Positions 26,113 to 34,743 of a stretch of 64,000 nucleotides of DNA are shown in pieces. The stretch comes from Natronobacterium haloterrestre. GTDB taxonomy: Archaea > Halobacteriota > Halobacteria > Halobacteriales > Natrialbaceae. The stretch is from the NCBI RefSeq assembly GCF_900112205.1, contig NZ_FOKW01000001.1, positions 124,001 through 188,000 on the forward strand. The letters are read 5' to 3'. A program made the translations under genes and the position numbers. The notes under the pieces were generated by a model. It did not search any database, was not told the DNA's origin, and worked only from the letters and a program-made list of their open reading frames with translations. Position 1 is the first letter of the stretch; each line of letters starts with the position of its first letter.

Positions 26113-28119
26113 TCAGATCTCCGTGATGCGTTCGTGGGAGTCGTCGATGGCCTCGGCGTCCTCGGGGAGCAAGGCGACGACGAGGAAGTCGGTGTACTCC
26201 CGGAAGTACTCGACCAGCGCGGCGATCCGGTTCGAGTCCAGTGCCTCGAGCGAGTCAAGCAGCATGAACGGGACGTCGTCGTAGACCTCGTGGACGAGAT
26301 AGCCCGCGAGCGCGAAGATCAGCCCGGTGACCTCGCGTTCGCTCTCGCTCAGGTGGTCGATCGTGTCCTCGTAGGTCTGGCCGTCCTCGGTGCTGCGGAC
26401 GATGTGGAGGTCGAACGCCGTCCGCTCGACCGTGCGGCGGCCCTCCCGGACCGTCTCGCCGACGCGTTCGATCCAGATGCGATCGATGTTGTCGTACTCG
26501 AGGACCTCGAGCACGGCGTCCATGTGCTCGTTGAACGACTCGACGGCCTCGCGTTCGATCCGGTCGATCCGGGTGCGCAGTTCCTCGAGTTCCTCGCGGA
26601 TCTCCTCGCGGCGCTCCTCCAGGCGCTCGCGTTCGTCGAGCGCCGACTCGATCTCCTCGATCTCCTCGTTCGTCGTCTCCAGGTCCCGCTCCAGTCGTCC
26701 GAGCGAGAACTCGAGTTCGTTCGCGCGCCGGTTGAGTTCCAGCAGGCTCCCGTCGTCCGTCTCCTCCGTCTCGTCGTCGGACTCGGACTCGGACTCGGAC
26801 TCGGACTGGTCCTCGAGTTCGGCGGCTTCCGACTCGAGATCGTCGATCTCGGACTCGATCTCGTCGCGACGGTCGGTCAACTCCTCGAGGCGACGCTCGC
26901 GGCGATCGATCTCGTCGGTGACGTCCTCGAGGCGGTCCTCGATCCGTTCGCGTTTCCGGCGTGCCTGATCGATCTCGCGGCGGTCGGACCGGAGCGACTG
27001 GATCCGCTCCTCGAGTTCGTCGCGCTCGGAGAGTTTCTCCTCCTGGAGCGAGCGCAGACGATCGATGGTCGACTCGATCTCGGACCGCCGAACTTCGCTG
27101 CCACAGGTCCAGCACTGCACCGTCTCCTCGTCCTCGAGGAGCTGTTCTGTCACTGCCTCGGCGCTCCCTCCGTCGGTTTCGTCGGCGAGTAGCTCGCGGA
27201 TCTCGGGGTGGGACCCCTCGAGCATCTCCTCGTTGAACTGGACGATGCTCTGGAGCTGGCTGACGACGCCGTCGATCTCCTGGGACTGGCGCTGGAGCCG
27301 GTCGATCTCCTCGTCGATGGCCTCGCGGTCGAGCGATTCTACGTCCGGCAGGTCTTCGCGATCGGCCTCGAGTTCCTCGCGTTCGTCACGCAGGGCGGCC
27401 AGACTCTCCCGTTCCGTCTCGAGATCGAAGCGGACGTCCTCGAGGTCGGAGCGTCGCTCGCGGAGTTCGCTCAGTTTCTCCTCGAGTTCGTTCTGGTCGT
27501 CCTGTCGGCGCTCGATCTCGGATTCGGCGTTCTCGATCGCTTCCTTGACCTCCTCGAGTTCGGCTCGCTTCTCCTCGATCCGGTCCTGCAGGGTCGTCCG
27601 CTGGCGTTCCAGTTCCGGGAGGTCGGTCTGGATCGTCTCGAGGCGCTCGAGTTCGTCGTTGATCTGGTCCTTTTCGGCGGTCAGCCGCGTGATCTCTGCT
27701 TCGATCTCGTCGGTGTCGACGGGCCGCAGGATGATCTCGCGGAGGTCGTCGCCGGTCGTCACCGCCCGGCGGGCCGGATTGGATTCGAGGAGAAACGCGA
27801 ACAGGTCCGCGAGTTCGGCGTCCTCGAGGTAGGGTTCGCCGCCCATGACGGTCGTGCCGCCGCTGCGACGCAGGGTCCGCCGGTAGGTCTCGTCGTCGAG
27901 TTCGAGGACGGCTTCCCCTTCGTCGGCGTCGGCCTTCAGCGAGGCGTACTCGCCGCCGAGCGCCGCCATGAACGCCTGCAACAGCGACGTTCGATTCGTC
28001 GCGTTGCGGCCGGCCAGGACGGTGACGCCCGACTCGAGTTCGACCGTGGTCTCGTCGATACCCCCGATATTACGGGCCCGCAACGTCGCCTGTCGAGTGA
28101 TACGCTCCTGTGTCGCCAT
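26113..28119 (-). CDS. Archaea-specific SMC-related protein (Sph-like)
   Basis: 668 residues from the ATG at 28119 (MATQERITRQATLRARNIGGID). An SMC/Rad50-type ATPase head: Walker A variant GRNATNRTSLLQAF near residues 37-50 (Asn and Arg replace the usual GSGKS, a feature I associate with this family), long coiled coils (about 130-570), a central zinc-hook-like CWTCGSEV near 330, an SES repeat near 460, signature LSESEREVTGLIFALAGYLV and Walker B VPFMLLDSLEALD. It faces rdfA. A TATA-like GCTTATC (minus strand, 28145-28151) would place the start of transcription near 28123, favouring this ATG over upstream ones at 28128 and 28170. Confidence 0.85.
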   Translation of the reverse strand: MATQERITRQATLRARNIGGIDETTVELESGVTVLAGRNATNRTSLLQAFMAALGGEYASLKADADEGEAVLELDDETYRRTLRRSGGTTVMGGEPYLEDAELADLFAFLLESNPARRAVTTGDDLREIILRPVDTDEIEAEITRLTAEKDQINDELERLETIQTDLPELERQRTTLQDRIEEKRAELEEVKEAIENAESEIERRQDDQNELEEKLSELRERRSDLEDVRFDLETERESLAALRDEREELEADREDLPDVESLDREAIDEEIDRLQRQSQEIDGVVSQLQSIVQFNEEMLEGSHPEIRELLADETDGGSAEAVTEQLLEDEETVQCWTCGSEVRRSEIESTIDRLRSLQEEKLSERDELEERIQSLRSDRREIDQARRKRERIEDRLEDVTDEIDRRERRLEELTDRRDEIESEIDDLESEAAELEDQSESESESESDDETEETDDGSLLELNRRANELEFSLGRLERDLETTNEEIEEIESALDERERLEERREEIREELEELRTRIDRIEREAVESFNEHMDAVLEVLEYDNIDRIWIERVGETVREGRRTVERTAFDLHIVRSTEDGQTYEDTIDHLSESEREVTGLIFALAGYLVHEVYDDVPFMLLDSLEALDSNRIAALVEYFREYTDFLVVALLPEDAEAIDDSHERITEI

Positions 28120-28501
28120 TGTTTGCATAACCTCCCAGACGAGTGATAAGCTTTTGGTGTCGGTACACATCGAAGCCGTCGATCGGCCAGTTGTCGACCG
28201 TTTATCGAGTACTCGAGTCCGTAATAGTATTTTTATATTATTTGTATATTTCTGGTAGGTAATCGGACCCTGGAATCGGTACTGGCGGGTGCAAATTACA
28301 TAACGCCTTTAGAGCCCCTCCAGTGGCTGATAAACGATTTCATACACTGCGTCCTCGTAGCACGAGTCAACAGCAAAAACATATGTAGTATTACTCTATT
28401 GGCGAAATATATGCTAAAATATAGGTTGGGTTGGTGGATCGGTTTTCCGCTCCGTTCGCGTCGTCCTGTCCTTTATATACTGTGGCGCGACCAGCGGCGG
28501 T
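28120..28501. other. AT-rich intergenic region with the DUF3006 promoter
   Basis: 382 nt. The part 28200-28440 is much richer in A+T than the genes around it (for example ATAGTATTTTTATATTATTT near 28223) and holds no convincing frame or RNA. A clean TATA box, CTTTATATAC at 28471-28480, lies 22-31 nt before the ATG at 28502, indicating a leaderless transcript. Confidence 0.5.
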
Positions 28502-28852
28502 ATGTCGGAACGGACGGCGGCCCTGCGCCGGACCGTGCTGTGTGCGATCGGTACGATCCCGACCGCTACAGCCGCGGCAATCGCGCTCGGGAACTCGAGA
28601 CTGCCGGATGACAACACCGGGGCCAACGGGGTCGACTACCCTTCGAGCGCACGAACCGCTATCGCCACTGTCGACCGTCTCGTGGACGGGGACCGGGTCG
28701 TTCTCCTGCTCGAGGACGGCGGCGAGGTCGTCGATCAGGTGGTCGTCCCGGTCGAGGAGTTCGGAAGCGCCGAGGAGGGGGATATCGCGATCGTCGTCGT
28801 CGAGGATGGCGACCTGCTCGCGCACCTGCTCGTCCCGGAGCGGCCCTGCTGA
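28502..28852 (+). CDS. DUF3006 domain protein with N-terminal signal anchor
   Basis: 116 residues. The C-terminal 65 residues (AIATVDRLVDGDRVVLLLEDGGEVVDQVVVPVEEFGSAEEGDIAIVVVEDG) match the small beta domain DUF3006. The N-terminus (residues 8-30, RRTVLCAIGTIPTATAAAIALG) is hydrophobic and probably a signal or anchor sequence. Function unknown. The strong TATA box just upstream implies a leaderless mRNA. Confidence 0.75.
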   Translation: MSERTAALRRTVLCAIGTIPTATAAAIALGNSRLPDDNTGANGVDYPSSARTAIATVDRLVDGDRVVLLLEDGGEVVDQVVVPVEEFGSAEEGDIAIVVVEDGDLLAHLLVPERPC

Positions 28853-29006
28853 GGAGGCAAACGGACCGATCCCTCGAGATACCGCCCCCCACGAGCCGAC
28901 CGCTGGTTACCGATGTTCGCTCCGACGCGGACGAAGGAAAACAGACTATGTCATACGTGTGTGAATAATGAACGAATTTATGTAACATACCGACGATGGA
29001 GCAAGC

Positions 29007-29768
29007 ATGCGACTCGAGGATCGGACGGTCGTGATCACGGGTGCAGCGTCGGGGATCGGTCGAGCAACCGCCGAGCGGTGCGCCGAGGAGGGCGCCCGCG
29101 TCGTCGTAACTGACATCGACTCGGACGGGGGCGAGGAAGTCGCCGACGCGATCGAAGCCGGCGGCGGCGAGGCGGTCTTCTACGACCTCGACGTGACCGA
29201 CGCCGACCAGTTCCACGCGGTCGTCGAGGAGGTCGCCGAGAGCTACGGCCTGGACGTGCTGGTCAACAACGCCGGCACCGGCCACCCGGGGGCCAGCCTC
29301 GAGAACGTCGACGACTCCATCCGCGATTTCGTCATCGACGTCAACGTCAAGGGCGTCTGGAACGGCTGTCACGCGGCCCTGCCGCACATGAAAGAGCAGG
29401 GCCACGGATCGATCGTCAACGTCGGTTCGCTGGCGAGCATCCTCGGACTCCCGAAACAGGCGGCCTACTCGATGACCAAGGGAGCGGTGTTGAACCTGAC
29501 CCGTGCCGTCGCCGCCGAGGCGGGCCCCTACGGCGTCCGCGCGAACACGGTCTGTCCGGGCTTTACCGACACGCAACTGCTCGAGCAGTACCTCGCCCAG
29601 CGGGACGACCCCGAAAAAGCCCGCGAGGAGATGGCCGCGGAGTACCCGCTGAAGCGACTCGCCGAACCCGAGGAGATCGCCGACGCGATCCTGTTCCTGG
29701 CGAGCGAGGAGGCGTCGTTCGTCAGCGGCCACGGACTGGTCGTCGACGGCGGCTTCTCGACGTGTTGA
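29007..29768 (+). CDS. Short-chain dehydrogenase/reductase (classical SDR)
   Basis: 253 residues with all classical SDR features: TGAASGIG at 11-18, Asp36 after the second strand (VVTDID, suggesting NAD preference), NNAG at 87-90, catalytic Ser141, Tyr154 and Lys158 (YSMTK), and VDGGF at the C-terminus. It resembles 3-oxoacyl-ACP reductase or sugar dehydrogenase types; the substrate cannot be told. A TATA box (AATTTATGT, 28975-28983) upstream and no leader suggest leaderless expression. Confidence 0.92.
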   Translation: MRLEDRTVVITGAASGIGRATAERCAEEGARVVVTDIDSDGGEEVADAIEAGGGEAVFYDLDVTDADQFHAVVEEVAESYGLDVLVNNAGTGHPGASLENVDDSIRDFVIDVNVKGVWNGCHAALPHMKEQGHGSIVNVGSLASILGLPKQAAYSMTKGAVLNLTRAVAAEAGPYGVRANTVCPGFTDTQLLEQYLAQRDDPEKAREEMAAEYPLKRLAEPEEIADAILFLASEEASFVSGHGLVVDGGFSTC

Positions 29769-29777
29769 GGTGACTCC

Positions 29778-30746
29778 CTACTCCTCCAGAATCAGCCCGA
29801 CGTTCGCCAGTTTGTCGCCCGCGACGACGGTCGCCTCCCGGGTGAGCGCGTACAGGACCCCGTCGCGGTCGGCGACGGCTTCCTGGATCGGTTCGAACGT
29901 CGCCGGATCGTACAGCGTGCCGATCCGGTCACCCGACTCGACGTCCATGCCCACCTCGAGCGACGGCTCCGGCCGGAAGAGCCCGGAGTCCTCGGCGGTG
30001 ACCTGCCCGAGGTGGTTCCGTGCGACGGGCGGCGTCTCCGCGGGCGGATCGCCCGGCACCATCTCGAGGTGACGCAGGACGTTCAACAGTCCCTCGACGC
30101 CGAGTTCGACGATCTCCTCCAGGATCTGCTTGTTGTGGGCCAGTTCGGGCGTGATCGACGGGATTCCCTCGTCGGCGGCCGCGACGCGGAGTTTGCCCGC
30201 AAAGCCGCGGCGGTGCCACTCCTCGGAGGCGTCCTCGTCGGCCCGTTCGGAGAGCAGGAGGTCGGTACCGTAGGCCGCGGCGAGCTCGCGGGACCGTTCG
30301 TCGCCCTCGCGGAAGACCACGTGCGGGAGCATGTCCGGGCTGCCCGTGTGGAGGTCGACGATAGCGTCGGCCTCGCCCGCGTACTCCCAGAGCGAGGCGG
30401 CCATCCGCTGGTGGAGGGTCCCCTCGGCGTCGCCTGGCCAGACCCGGTTCATGTTCGGGTTGACGCTGTCGAGTATCTCCGGGGTCGTGTACGAGACCCG
30501 ATCGAAGGTCAGCGGGTTGGCGACGGGAACGGCGACGACGGTTCCCGACAGCGACTCGAGCGGCAGTCGCTCGTGAAAGCGCCGCAGGACTTCCGTCCCG
30601 TTGATCTCGCGGCCGTGCTGGGCGGCCTGTACGTAGAGGGTGGGGCCGTTCTGGTCGCCGCGGTAGACGTGCACGGTCGTCTCGAGTTCGACGCCCGAGG
30701 GGAGTCGCGCGAGGGTCACGGTTTCGGCCGTGTGGGTCCCGTCCAT
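29778..30746 (-). CDS. Succinylglutamate desuccinylase/aspartoacylase family zinc hydrolase
   Basis: 322 residues. Zinc ligands are visible as QHGREINGTE (His44, Glu47) and DLHTGSPD (His133), the pattern of the M14-like aspartoacylase/AstE family. The C-terminal barrel-like part (FRPEPSLEVGMDVESGDRIGTLYDPATFEPIQEAV...GLILEE) resembles a biotinyl/lipoyl-like module common in archaeal members. Probably removes an acyl group from an amino acid or similar amide; the substrate is unknown. Convergent with the SDR gene (9 nt apart). Confidence 0.88.
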   Translation of the reverse strand: MDGTHTAETVTLARLPSGVELETTVHVYRGDQNGPTLYVQAAQHGREINGTEVLRRFHERLPLESLSGTVVAVPVANPLTFDRVSYTTPEILDSVNPNMNRVWPGDAEGTLHQRMAASLWEYAGEADAIVDLHTGSPDMLPHVVFREGDERSRELAAAYGTDLLLSERADEDASEEWHRRGFAGKLRVAAADEGIPSITPELAHNKQILEEIVELGVEGLLNVLRHLEMVPGDPPAETPPVARNHLGQVTAEDSGLFRPEPSLEVGMDVESGDRIGTLYDPATFEPIQEAVADRDGVLYALTREATVVAGDKLANVGLILEE

Positions 30747-30894
30747 ACACGTTCGTTTTCGCTCCGGCCGCTTGTACCTGCGGGGGCGACTTGCCGGGGT
30801 CCGATGATCTCACCGTCGGGGCCCGTGATCTCGAGGCCGAGCGGGTCGCGCGGAGACCACCACGGTTTTCACCCACGCTAGCGTCGCGGAGGGT

Positions 30895-31413
30895 ATGGGA
30901 GACCTTACTGCAACCCTGCACACGAGCAAGGGCGACATCGACGTCGAACTCTACGACGAGCGCGCCCCCCGGACCGTCGAGAACTTCGTCGGCCTCGCGA
31001 CGGGCGAGAAAACCTGGACCGACCCCGAAACCGGCGAGGAAGTCGACGGCGAACCGCTGTACGACGACGTCCTCTTCCACCGCATCATCGAGGACTTCAT
31101 GATCCAGACCGGCGACCCGACGGGCACGGGCCGTGGCGGCCCCGGCTACCAGTTCGACGACGAGTTCCACGACGAACTCCGTCACGACGACGCGGGCATC
31201 CTCTCGATGGCCAACTCCGGTCCCGACACTAACGGCTCGCAGTTCTTCATCACGCTGGACGCCCAGCCCCACCTCGACGGCCGCCACGCCGTCTTCGGAA
31301 AAGTCACCGACGGGATGGACGTCGTCCGCGAGATCGGTTCCGTCGACACCGACGCCAACGACCGCCCGTCCGAGGACGTGCTGCTCGAGTCGGTGACGGT
31401 CCACGACGAGTAA
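30895..31413 (+). CDS. Cyclophilin-type peptidyl-prolyl cis-trans isomerase
   Basis: 172 residues, cytoplasmic. Contains [64 protein letters not shown] and the [12 protein letters not shown] segment, the complete cyclophilin core including the catalytic Arg (FHRII), Phe and Gln residues. An acidic insertion ([13 protein letters not shown]) near 38-50 is usual in haloarchaeal members. Single gene. Confidence 0.95.
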   Translation: MGDLTATLHTSKGDIDVELYDERAPRTVENFVGLATGEKTWTDPETGEEVDGEPLYDDVLFHRIIEDFMIQTGDPTGTGRGGPGYQFDDEFHDELRHDDAGILSMANSGPDTNGSQFFITLDAQPHLDGRHAVFGKVTDGMDVVREIGSVDTDANDRPSEDVLLESVTVHDE

Positions 31414-31836
31414 CTGACCGGTTTTCGCCTTCGTTCGGACGTTTCGTTCCCTGACACGGTTTGCTGTCCGTCAGTTCCGGCGCAACCCGACCCGGTGGCG
31501 GTTGCGCCGGTACGTCGGTACAGGGATCCGTATGACCCCTCCAGCGGCGTGACCGTCGACCGCACCGACCAGCGGCTGACAATCGGTTCTCGGTTCGGAT
31601 AGCACGGTCTGTTCTGTTCATCGAAGCCGTCGACCGAGAGAGCGAGGTCACGTGTCCGGGATCGCCGGGGACTGGACGAGGACGGCGATCTGCGATCGAC
31701 GCGACCCGACGCGACCCGACGCGACCGATCAGGAGTGTTGCTGTGGCTGTACTCACACCTTTCGTCGCACTCGAGAGAGGGGCTCTCCGGCGTGGTTTGG
31801 GCTGTTCTTTACGAGTCGTCGCTGTGTAGGCTGTGT
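31414..31836. other. Non-coding region with a short tandem repeat
   Basis: 423 nt without a convincing gene. Three exact copies of the 10-bp unit CGACGCGACC run from 31697 to 31726. The right end holds a TATA-like TTCTTTACGA at 31805-31814, placed 23-32 nt before the downstream ATG. Confidence 0.5.
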
Positions 31837-32829
31837 ATGGGTTGGACCGCGGGGGACATCCCCGACCAGACCGAACGCACCGCCGTCGTCACCGGCGCGA
31901 ACAGCGGCATCGGCCTCGAGACGGCCCGTGAACTCGCACGTAACGGTGCGACCGTCGTCATGGCCTGCCGCAGCGAAGGGCGCGGCCGGGAGGCAGTCCG
32001 GGATATCCGCGACGACGTGCCCGATGCCGACCTTCGTCTCGAGGCCTGTGACCTCGCAGACCTCGAGTCGGTCCGCGCGTTCGTCGGCCGGATCGCCGAC
32101 GAGCCGATCGACGCCCTGATCAACAACGCGGGGACGATGGCCATCCCCCGTTCCGAGACCGAGGACGGGTTCGAGACACAGTTCGGCGTCAACCACCTCG
32201 GGCACTTCGCGCTCACCGGACTGCTCCTCGAGTCGCTGGCGACGGACGTCGGGGAGCCGGCGCGGGTGGTCACCGTCTCGAGCGGACTCCACGAACGCGG
32301 CGAGATCGACTTCGACGACCTCCACGGCGAGCGGTCGTACGACCCGTGGGACGCCTACGGACAGTCGAAACTCGCCAACGTCCTCTTCGCCTACGAACTC
32401 GAGCGGCGGTTCCGGACCGCCGATACGAACGCGATCAGCGTTGCGGTCCATCCGGGCTATGCCGACACGAAACTGCAGTACCGCGGGATCGAACGCGCCG
32501 AAGGGCCCGGACGGTGGCTCCGTCTGGCGGGCAGACGGGTCTCGAACGCCGTGCTCGCCCAGTCGGCCGAGAAGGGGGCGTTGCCGACACTGTACGCCGC
32601 GACCGCACCCGACGTCGAAGGTGGCGCGTACTACGGCCCGGGCGGTCTCATGAACATGCGCGGCGCACCCGAACGGCAGGCGTCGTCCGAGGCGTCGTAC
32701 GATCGCGAGACGGCCCGTCGTCTGTGGCGCGTCTCCGCCGAACTGACCGGCGTGCGCTACGATCTCCCCCGCCCGACCGCGGTCGAGATCGAGGAGCCGA
32801 CCGATGTGGAAGCGGATCTTGGAGGGTGA
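31837..32829 (+). CDS. Short-chain dehydrogenase (retinol dehydrogenase/WWOX-like SDR)
   Basis: 330 residues from the ATG at 31837 (MGWTAGDIPDQTERTAVVTG). SDR marks: TGANSGIG at 19-26, MACRSEGRG (Arg45, suggesting NADP), NNAGTM near 97, SSGLHERGEIDFDDL and YGQSKLAN (Tyr174, Lys178), then HPGYADTKLQYRG. The longer C-terminus and SSGLH...YxxSKLANVLF pattern are typical of the retinol-dehydrogenase-like group. Substrate unknown. A promoter just upstream suggests leaderless translation, which argues against an in-frame start at 31735. Confidence 0.9.
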   Translation: MGWTAGDIPDQTERTAVVTGANSGIGLETARELARNGATVVMACRSEGRGREAVRDIRDDVPDADLRLEACDLADLESVRAFVGRIADEPIDALINNAGTMAIPRSETEDGFETQFGVNHLGHFALTGLLLESLATDVGEPARVVTVSSGLHERGEIDFDDLHGERSYDPWDAYGQSKLANVLFAYELERRFRTADTNAISVAVHPGYADTKLQYRGIERAEGPGRWLRLAGRRVSNAVLAQSAEKGALPTLYAATAPDVEGGAYYGPGGLMNMRGAPERQASSEASYDRETARRLWRVSAELTGVRYDLPRPTAVEIEEPTDVEADLGG

Positions 32830-33032
32830 TACTGTCGACGGACGTCGATACGAAGCCGAACGTGAATTCGGCGTCGTCGCCACCGGTGACGGCTCCAGGG
32901 AAACGATCGGCTTCACGGAGTTCCGTTCGACAGTACGAGTCGCTCGAGTCGACCGCCTGACGGCGTGGTCGCTCGTCGGCCGACACCGAAACGCACATCC
33001 CAACCGGGGGACAACTGACGTGTGCCTTCTCT

Positions 33033-33116
33033 GCGAGGGTAGCCAAGCAGGCCAACGGCGGTGGGCTTAAGACCCGCTCCCGTAGGGGTCCGAGGGTTCA
33101 AATCCCTTCCCTCGCA
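33033..33116 (+). tRNA. tRNA-Leu (UAA)
   Basis: 84-nt class II tRNA. Acceptor GCGAGGG pairs with CCCTCGC, discriminator A at 33116; D arm TAGCCAAGCAGGCCAACGGC; anticodon stem GTGGG/CCCGC around the loop CTTAAGA with anticodon TAA at 33068-33070; extended variable arm (TCCCGTAGGGGTCC); T arm GAGGGTTCAAATCCCTT. No intron and no encoded CCA. Confidence 0.96.
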
Positions 33117-33330
33117 TGTCGCCGCGAACGACTCGTGAGCGGCGACTGCGCTCTCGGGATCTGAATCGGGGAAATCACGGCGCGAACGGAGAGCGACCGT
33201 CTTCCCGTGGTTCAAATGCCTTCCCTCGCATCGCTGTCGCGACCATCCGTGAGCGACAGGGACCCAACGACGGATTCGAATCAGTGAGCGAAACGAAGCC
33301 GACGACCGTGGTTCAAATCCCACCTTTCGT
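33095..33330 (+). repeat. Tandem decayed copies of the tRNA-Leu 3' end (att-like scars)
   Basis: The last 22 nt of tRNA-Leu (GGTTCAAATCCCTTCCCTCG plus CA, 33095-33116) recur at 33209-33230 with one mismatch, and in worn form at 33310-33330 (first 12 nt identical). The first two copies are each followed within 1-3 nt by a perfect hairpin: GTCGCCGC/GCGGCGAC (33118-33125 and 33139-33146) and CTGTCGC/GCGACAG (33234-33240 and 33253-33259). Spacings are 114 and 101 nt. No integrase is present. Confidence 0.7.
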
Positions 33331-33519
33331 CTTCGACGCGCCCGAACCTGAGACCAAGGGGTGTGGCTCCGACTCGAGGTGAAGAAGCCGCGGACACAAC
33401 CGCATCCTTCCGATCTTTGTCTCGTATACGAATTGGGCACCCCGTCTCTGACCGTCGGCGGTGCGAGCGACCGGGTGACGGTGTTCAACGACGACGTTAC
33501 GCCGGATGGAACCCCCCGA
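33331..33519. other. Remaining non-coding part downstream of tRNA-Leu
   Basis: About 190 nt after the last tRNA-like fragment and before the stop of the 144-aa membrane protein gene. Several frames are open because of composition but none looks like a protein. Confidence 0.4.
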
Positions 33520-33954
33520 TCAGCGCTCGAGTCCCGCGTTCGGCAACGCGAATCCCGTGCCCAGGTAGACGACGCTGCCGGCCAGGAGTGCCGCCGGCAG
33601 AGCGGTGAGGGGTGCCAGTTCGGCGAATCCCGTCGCGAACAGGACTAAGCCCGCGGCGGAGAACGCGAACCCGCCGGCGAGTCGGTGAAACGCCCGCAGC
33701 GGTGCGCCGTCGTCCGCTGCCAGGTCCTCGAGGGTGCCGTCCTCTCCGGCGACCACGAAGAGCGGAAGGAAGAGGAAGACCCCGATCCCGATCGACAGAC
33801 CGGCGATGGCCCCGATCGCCGGGTTTTCCAGCGTCAAGTAGCCGACTGCAGCGAAGACGACGACGTCCATCACGCCCGCGGCTGCACCGAGTCGGGTCGG
33901 CGTTATCGGTCCGTCTTCGAACGCTGCCGTGTCACGTTCCTGTGTCTGTTCCAT
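33520..33954 (-). CDS. Small four-helix membrane protein, unknown function
   Basis: 144 residues with four hydrophobic segments: about 24-44 (AAAGVMDVVVFAAVGYLTL), 48-68 (IGAIAGLSIGIGVFLFLPLFVV), 92-110 (LAGGFAFSAAGLVLFATGF) and 116-136 (LTALPAALLAGSVVYLGTGFAL). A charged loop (EDGTLEDLAADDGAPLRAFHR) separates the two pairs. I do not recognise the family. The ATG at 33954 is followed upstream by an AT-rich stretch that may hold its promoter. Confidence 0.7.
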   Translation of the reverse strand: MEQTQERDTAAFEDGPITPTRLGAAAGVMDVVVFAAVGYLTLENPAIGAIAGLSIGIGVFLFLPLFVVAGEDGTLEDLAADDGAPLRAFHRLAGGFAFSAAGLVLFATGFAELAPLTALPAALLAGSVVYLGTGFALPNAGLER

Positions 33955-34018
33955 GTCTTACTCTTAGTTCGCACGACTGTCATAAATACCGATGTTTCTG
34001 TAACGAAATCATCGGGCG

Positions 34019-34702
34019 CTAGCCGCTCGAGCGCGAGAGGTACTGTGGCGGGACGCGGTCGGTCGTGTACGTCTCAGCGCCCCGCTTCGCGATCCGGTGG
34101 CCGTCCGCGAGCATCGCCGCGGCGTCGACGACGAGGACGACGGGGTCCGCGTCGTGCCGGCGGCCGACTCGCCGCGCAGCCTCGCGGCTCCCCGAGAGGT
34201 GGACCTGCTGGCGGGCCATCGGCAACAGCCCCTCCTCGCGGATCGACGACAGGTTCCCGGGCGCAGTGCCGTGATAGAGCCGGTCCGGCACGGGGCCGTC
34301 GGTCGGCTCGAGCGAGACGTCGATGGAGTGGCCGTAGGCCGCGCGGACGAGGCCGTCGTCGTCGAGCGACTCGAGTTCGTCGTCGGTACCGGTCCCGTCG
34401 GTTCGCTCGAACCGTCCCTTCGGGTCCGTCGCGATCACCGCGGCGACCCGGCGCTCGTCGGCCCAGTCGTACTTCCGGCGGGCCGCCGCGACCAGGTCGT
34501 CGTCGGGCACCCAGCCGCGCTCGTCGGGTTCGAGACCCACGTCGTCCGGGAAGTGCCGGAGCGCGCCGCTGAGGAACTTCGAGAGCCGTCGGCGTCGCGA
34601 GCCCGAGAGCACCTGGTCGCCGCGTGCGCCGCAGACGGGACAGCGCCCGTCGTCCGTCGCGAACGGCCCGTGGTCCTCGCAGTCGCGGATCGGTTCCGTC
34701 AC
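34019..34702 (-). CDS. kptA: RNA 2'-phosphotransferase Tpt1/KptA
   Basis: 227 residues from a GTG at 34702 (VTEPIRDCEDHGPF); no in-frame ATG is placed nearer the domain. The N-terminus is a zinc ribbon (CEDHGPFATDDGRCPVCG), common in archaeal members. The catalytic part has LSKFLSGALRHFPDDVGLEPDERGWV, AYGHSIDVSLEP, RLYHGTAPGNLSSIREEGL and QQVHLSGSREAA, with the Arg-His-Arg-Arg pattern of Tpt1. The enzyme transfers an internal RNA 2'-phosphate to NAD, giving ADP-ribose 1''-2''-cyclic phosphate. Archaeal tRNA splicing leaves no such phosphate, so the natural substrate is unclear. Confidence 0.9.
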   Translation of the reverse strand: MTEPIRDCEDHGPFATDDGRCPVCGARGDQVLSGSRRRRLSKFLSGALRHFPDDVGLEPDERGWVPDDDLVAAARRKYDWADERRVAAVIATDPKGRFERTDGTGTDDELESLDDDGLVRAAYGHSIDVSLEPTDGPVPDRLYHGTAPGNLSSIREEGLLPMARQQVHLSGSREAARRVGRRHDADPVVLVVDAAAMLADGHRIAKRGAETYTTDRVPPQYLSRSSG

Positions 34703-34743
34703 GTCCCCAGGTCGTCGCTCGAGCGAGAAAACTCGCTCGCCGA

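Noticed and set aside
33361-33648. Small plus-strand gene after tRNA-Leu
   Set aside because: It runs into the antisense of the membrane protein gene and starts within the tRNA-like debris.
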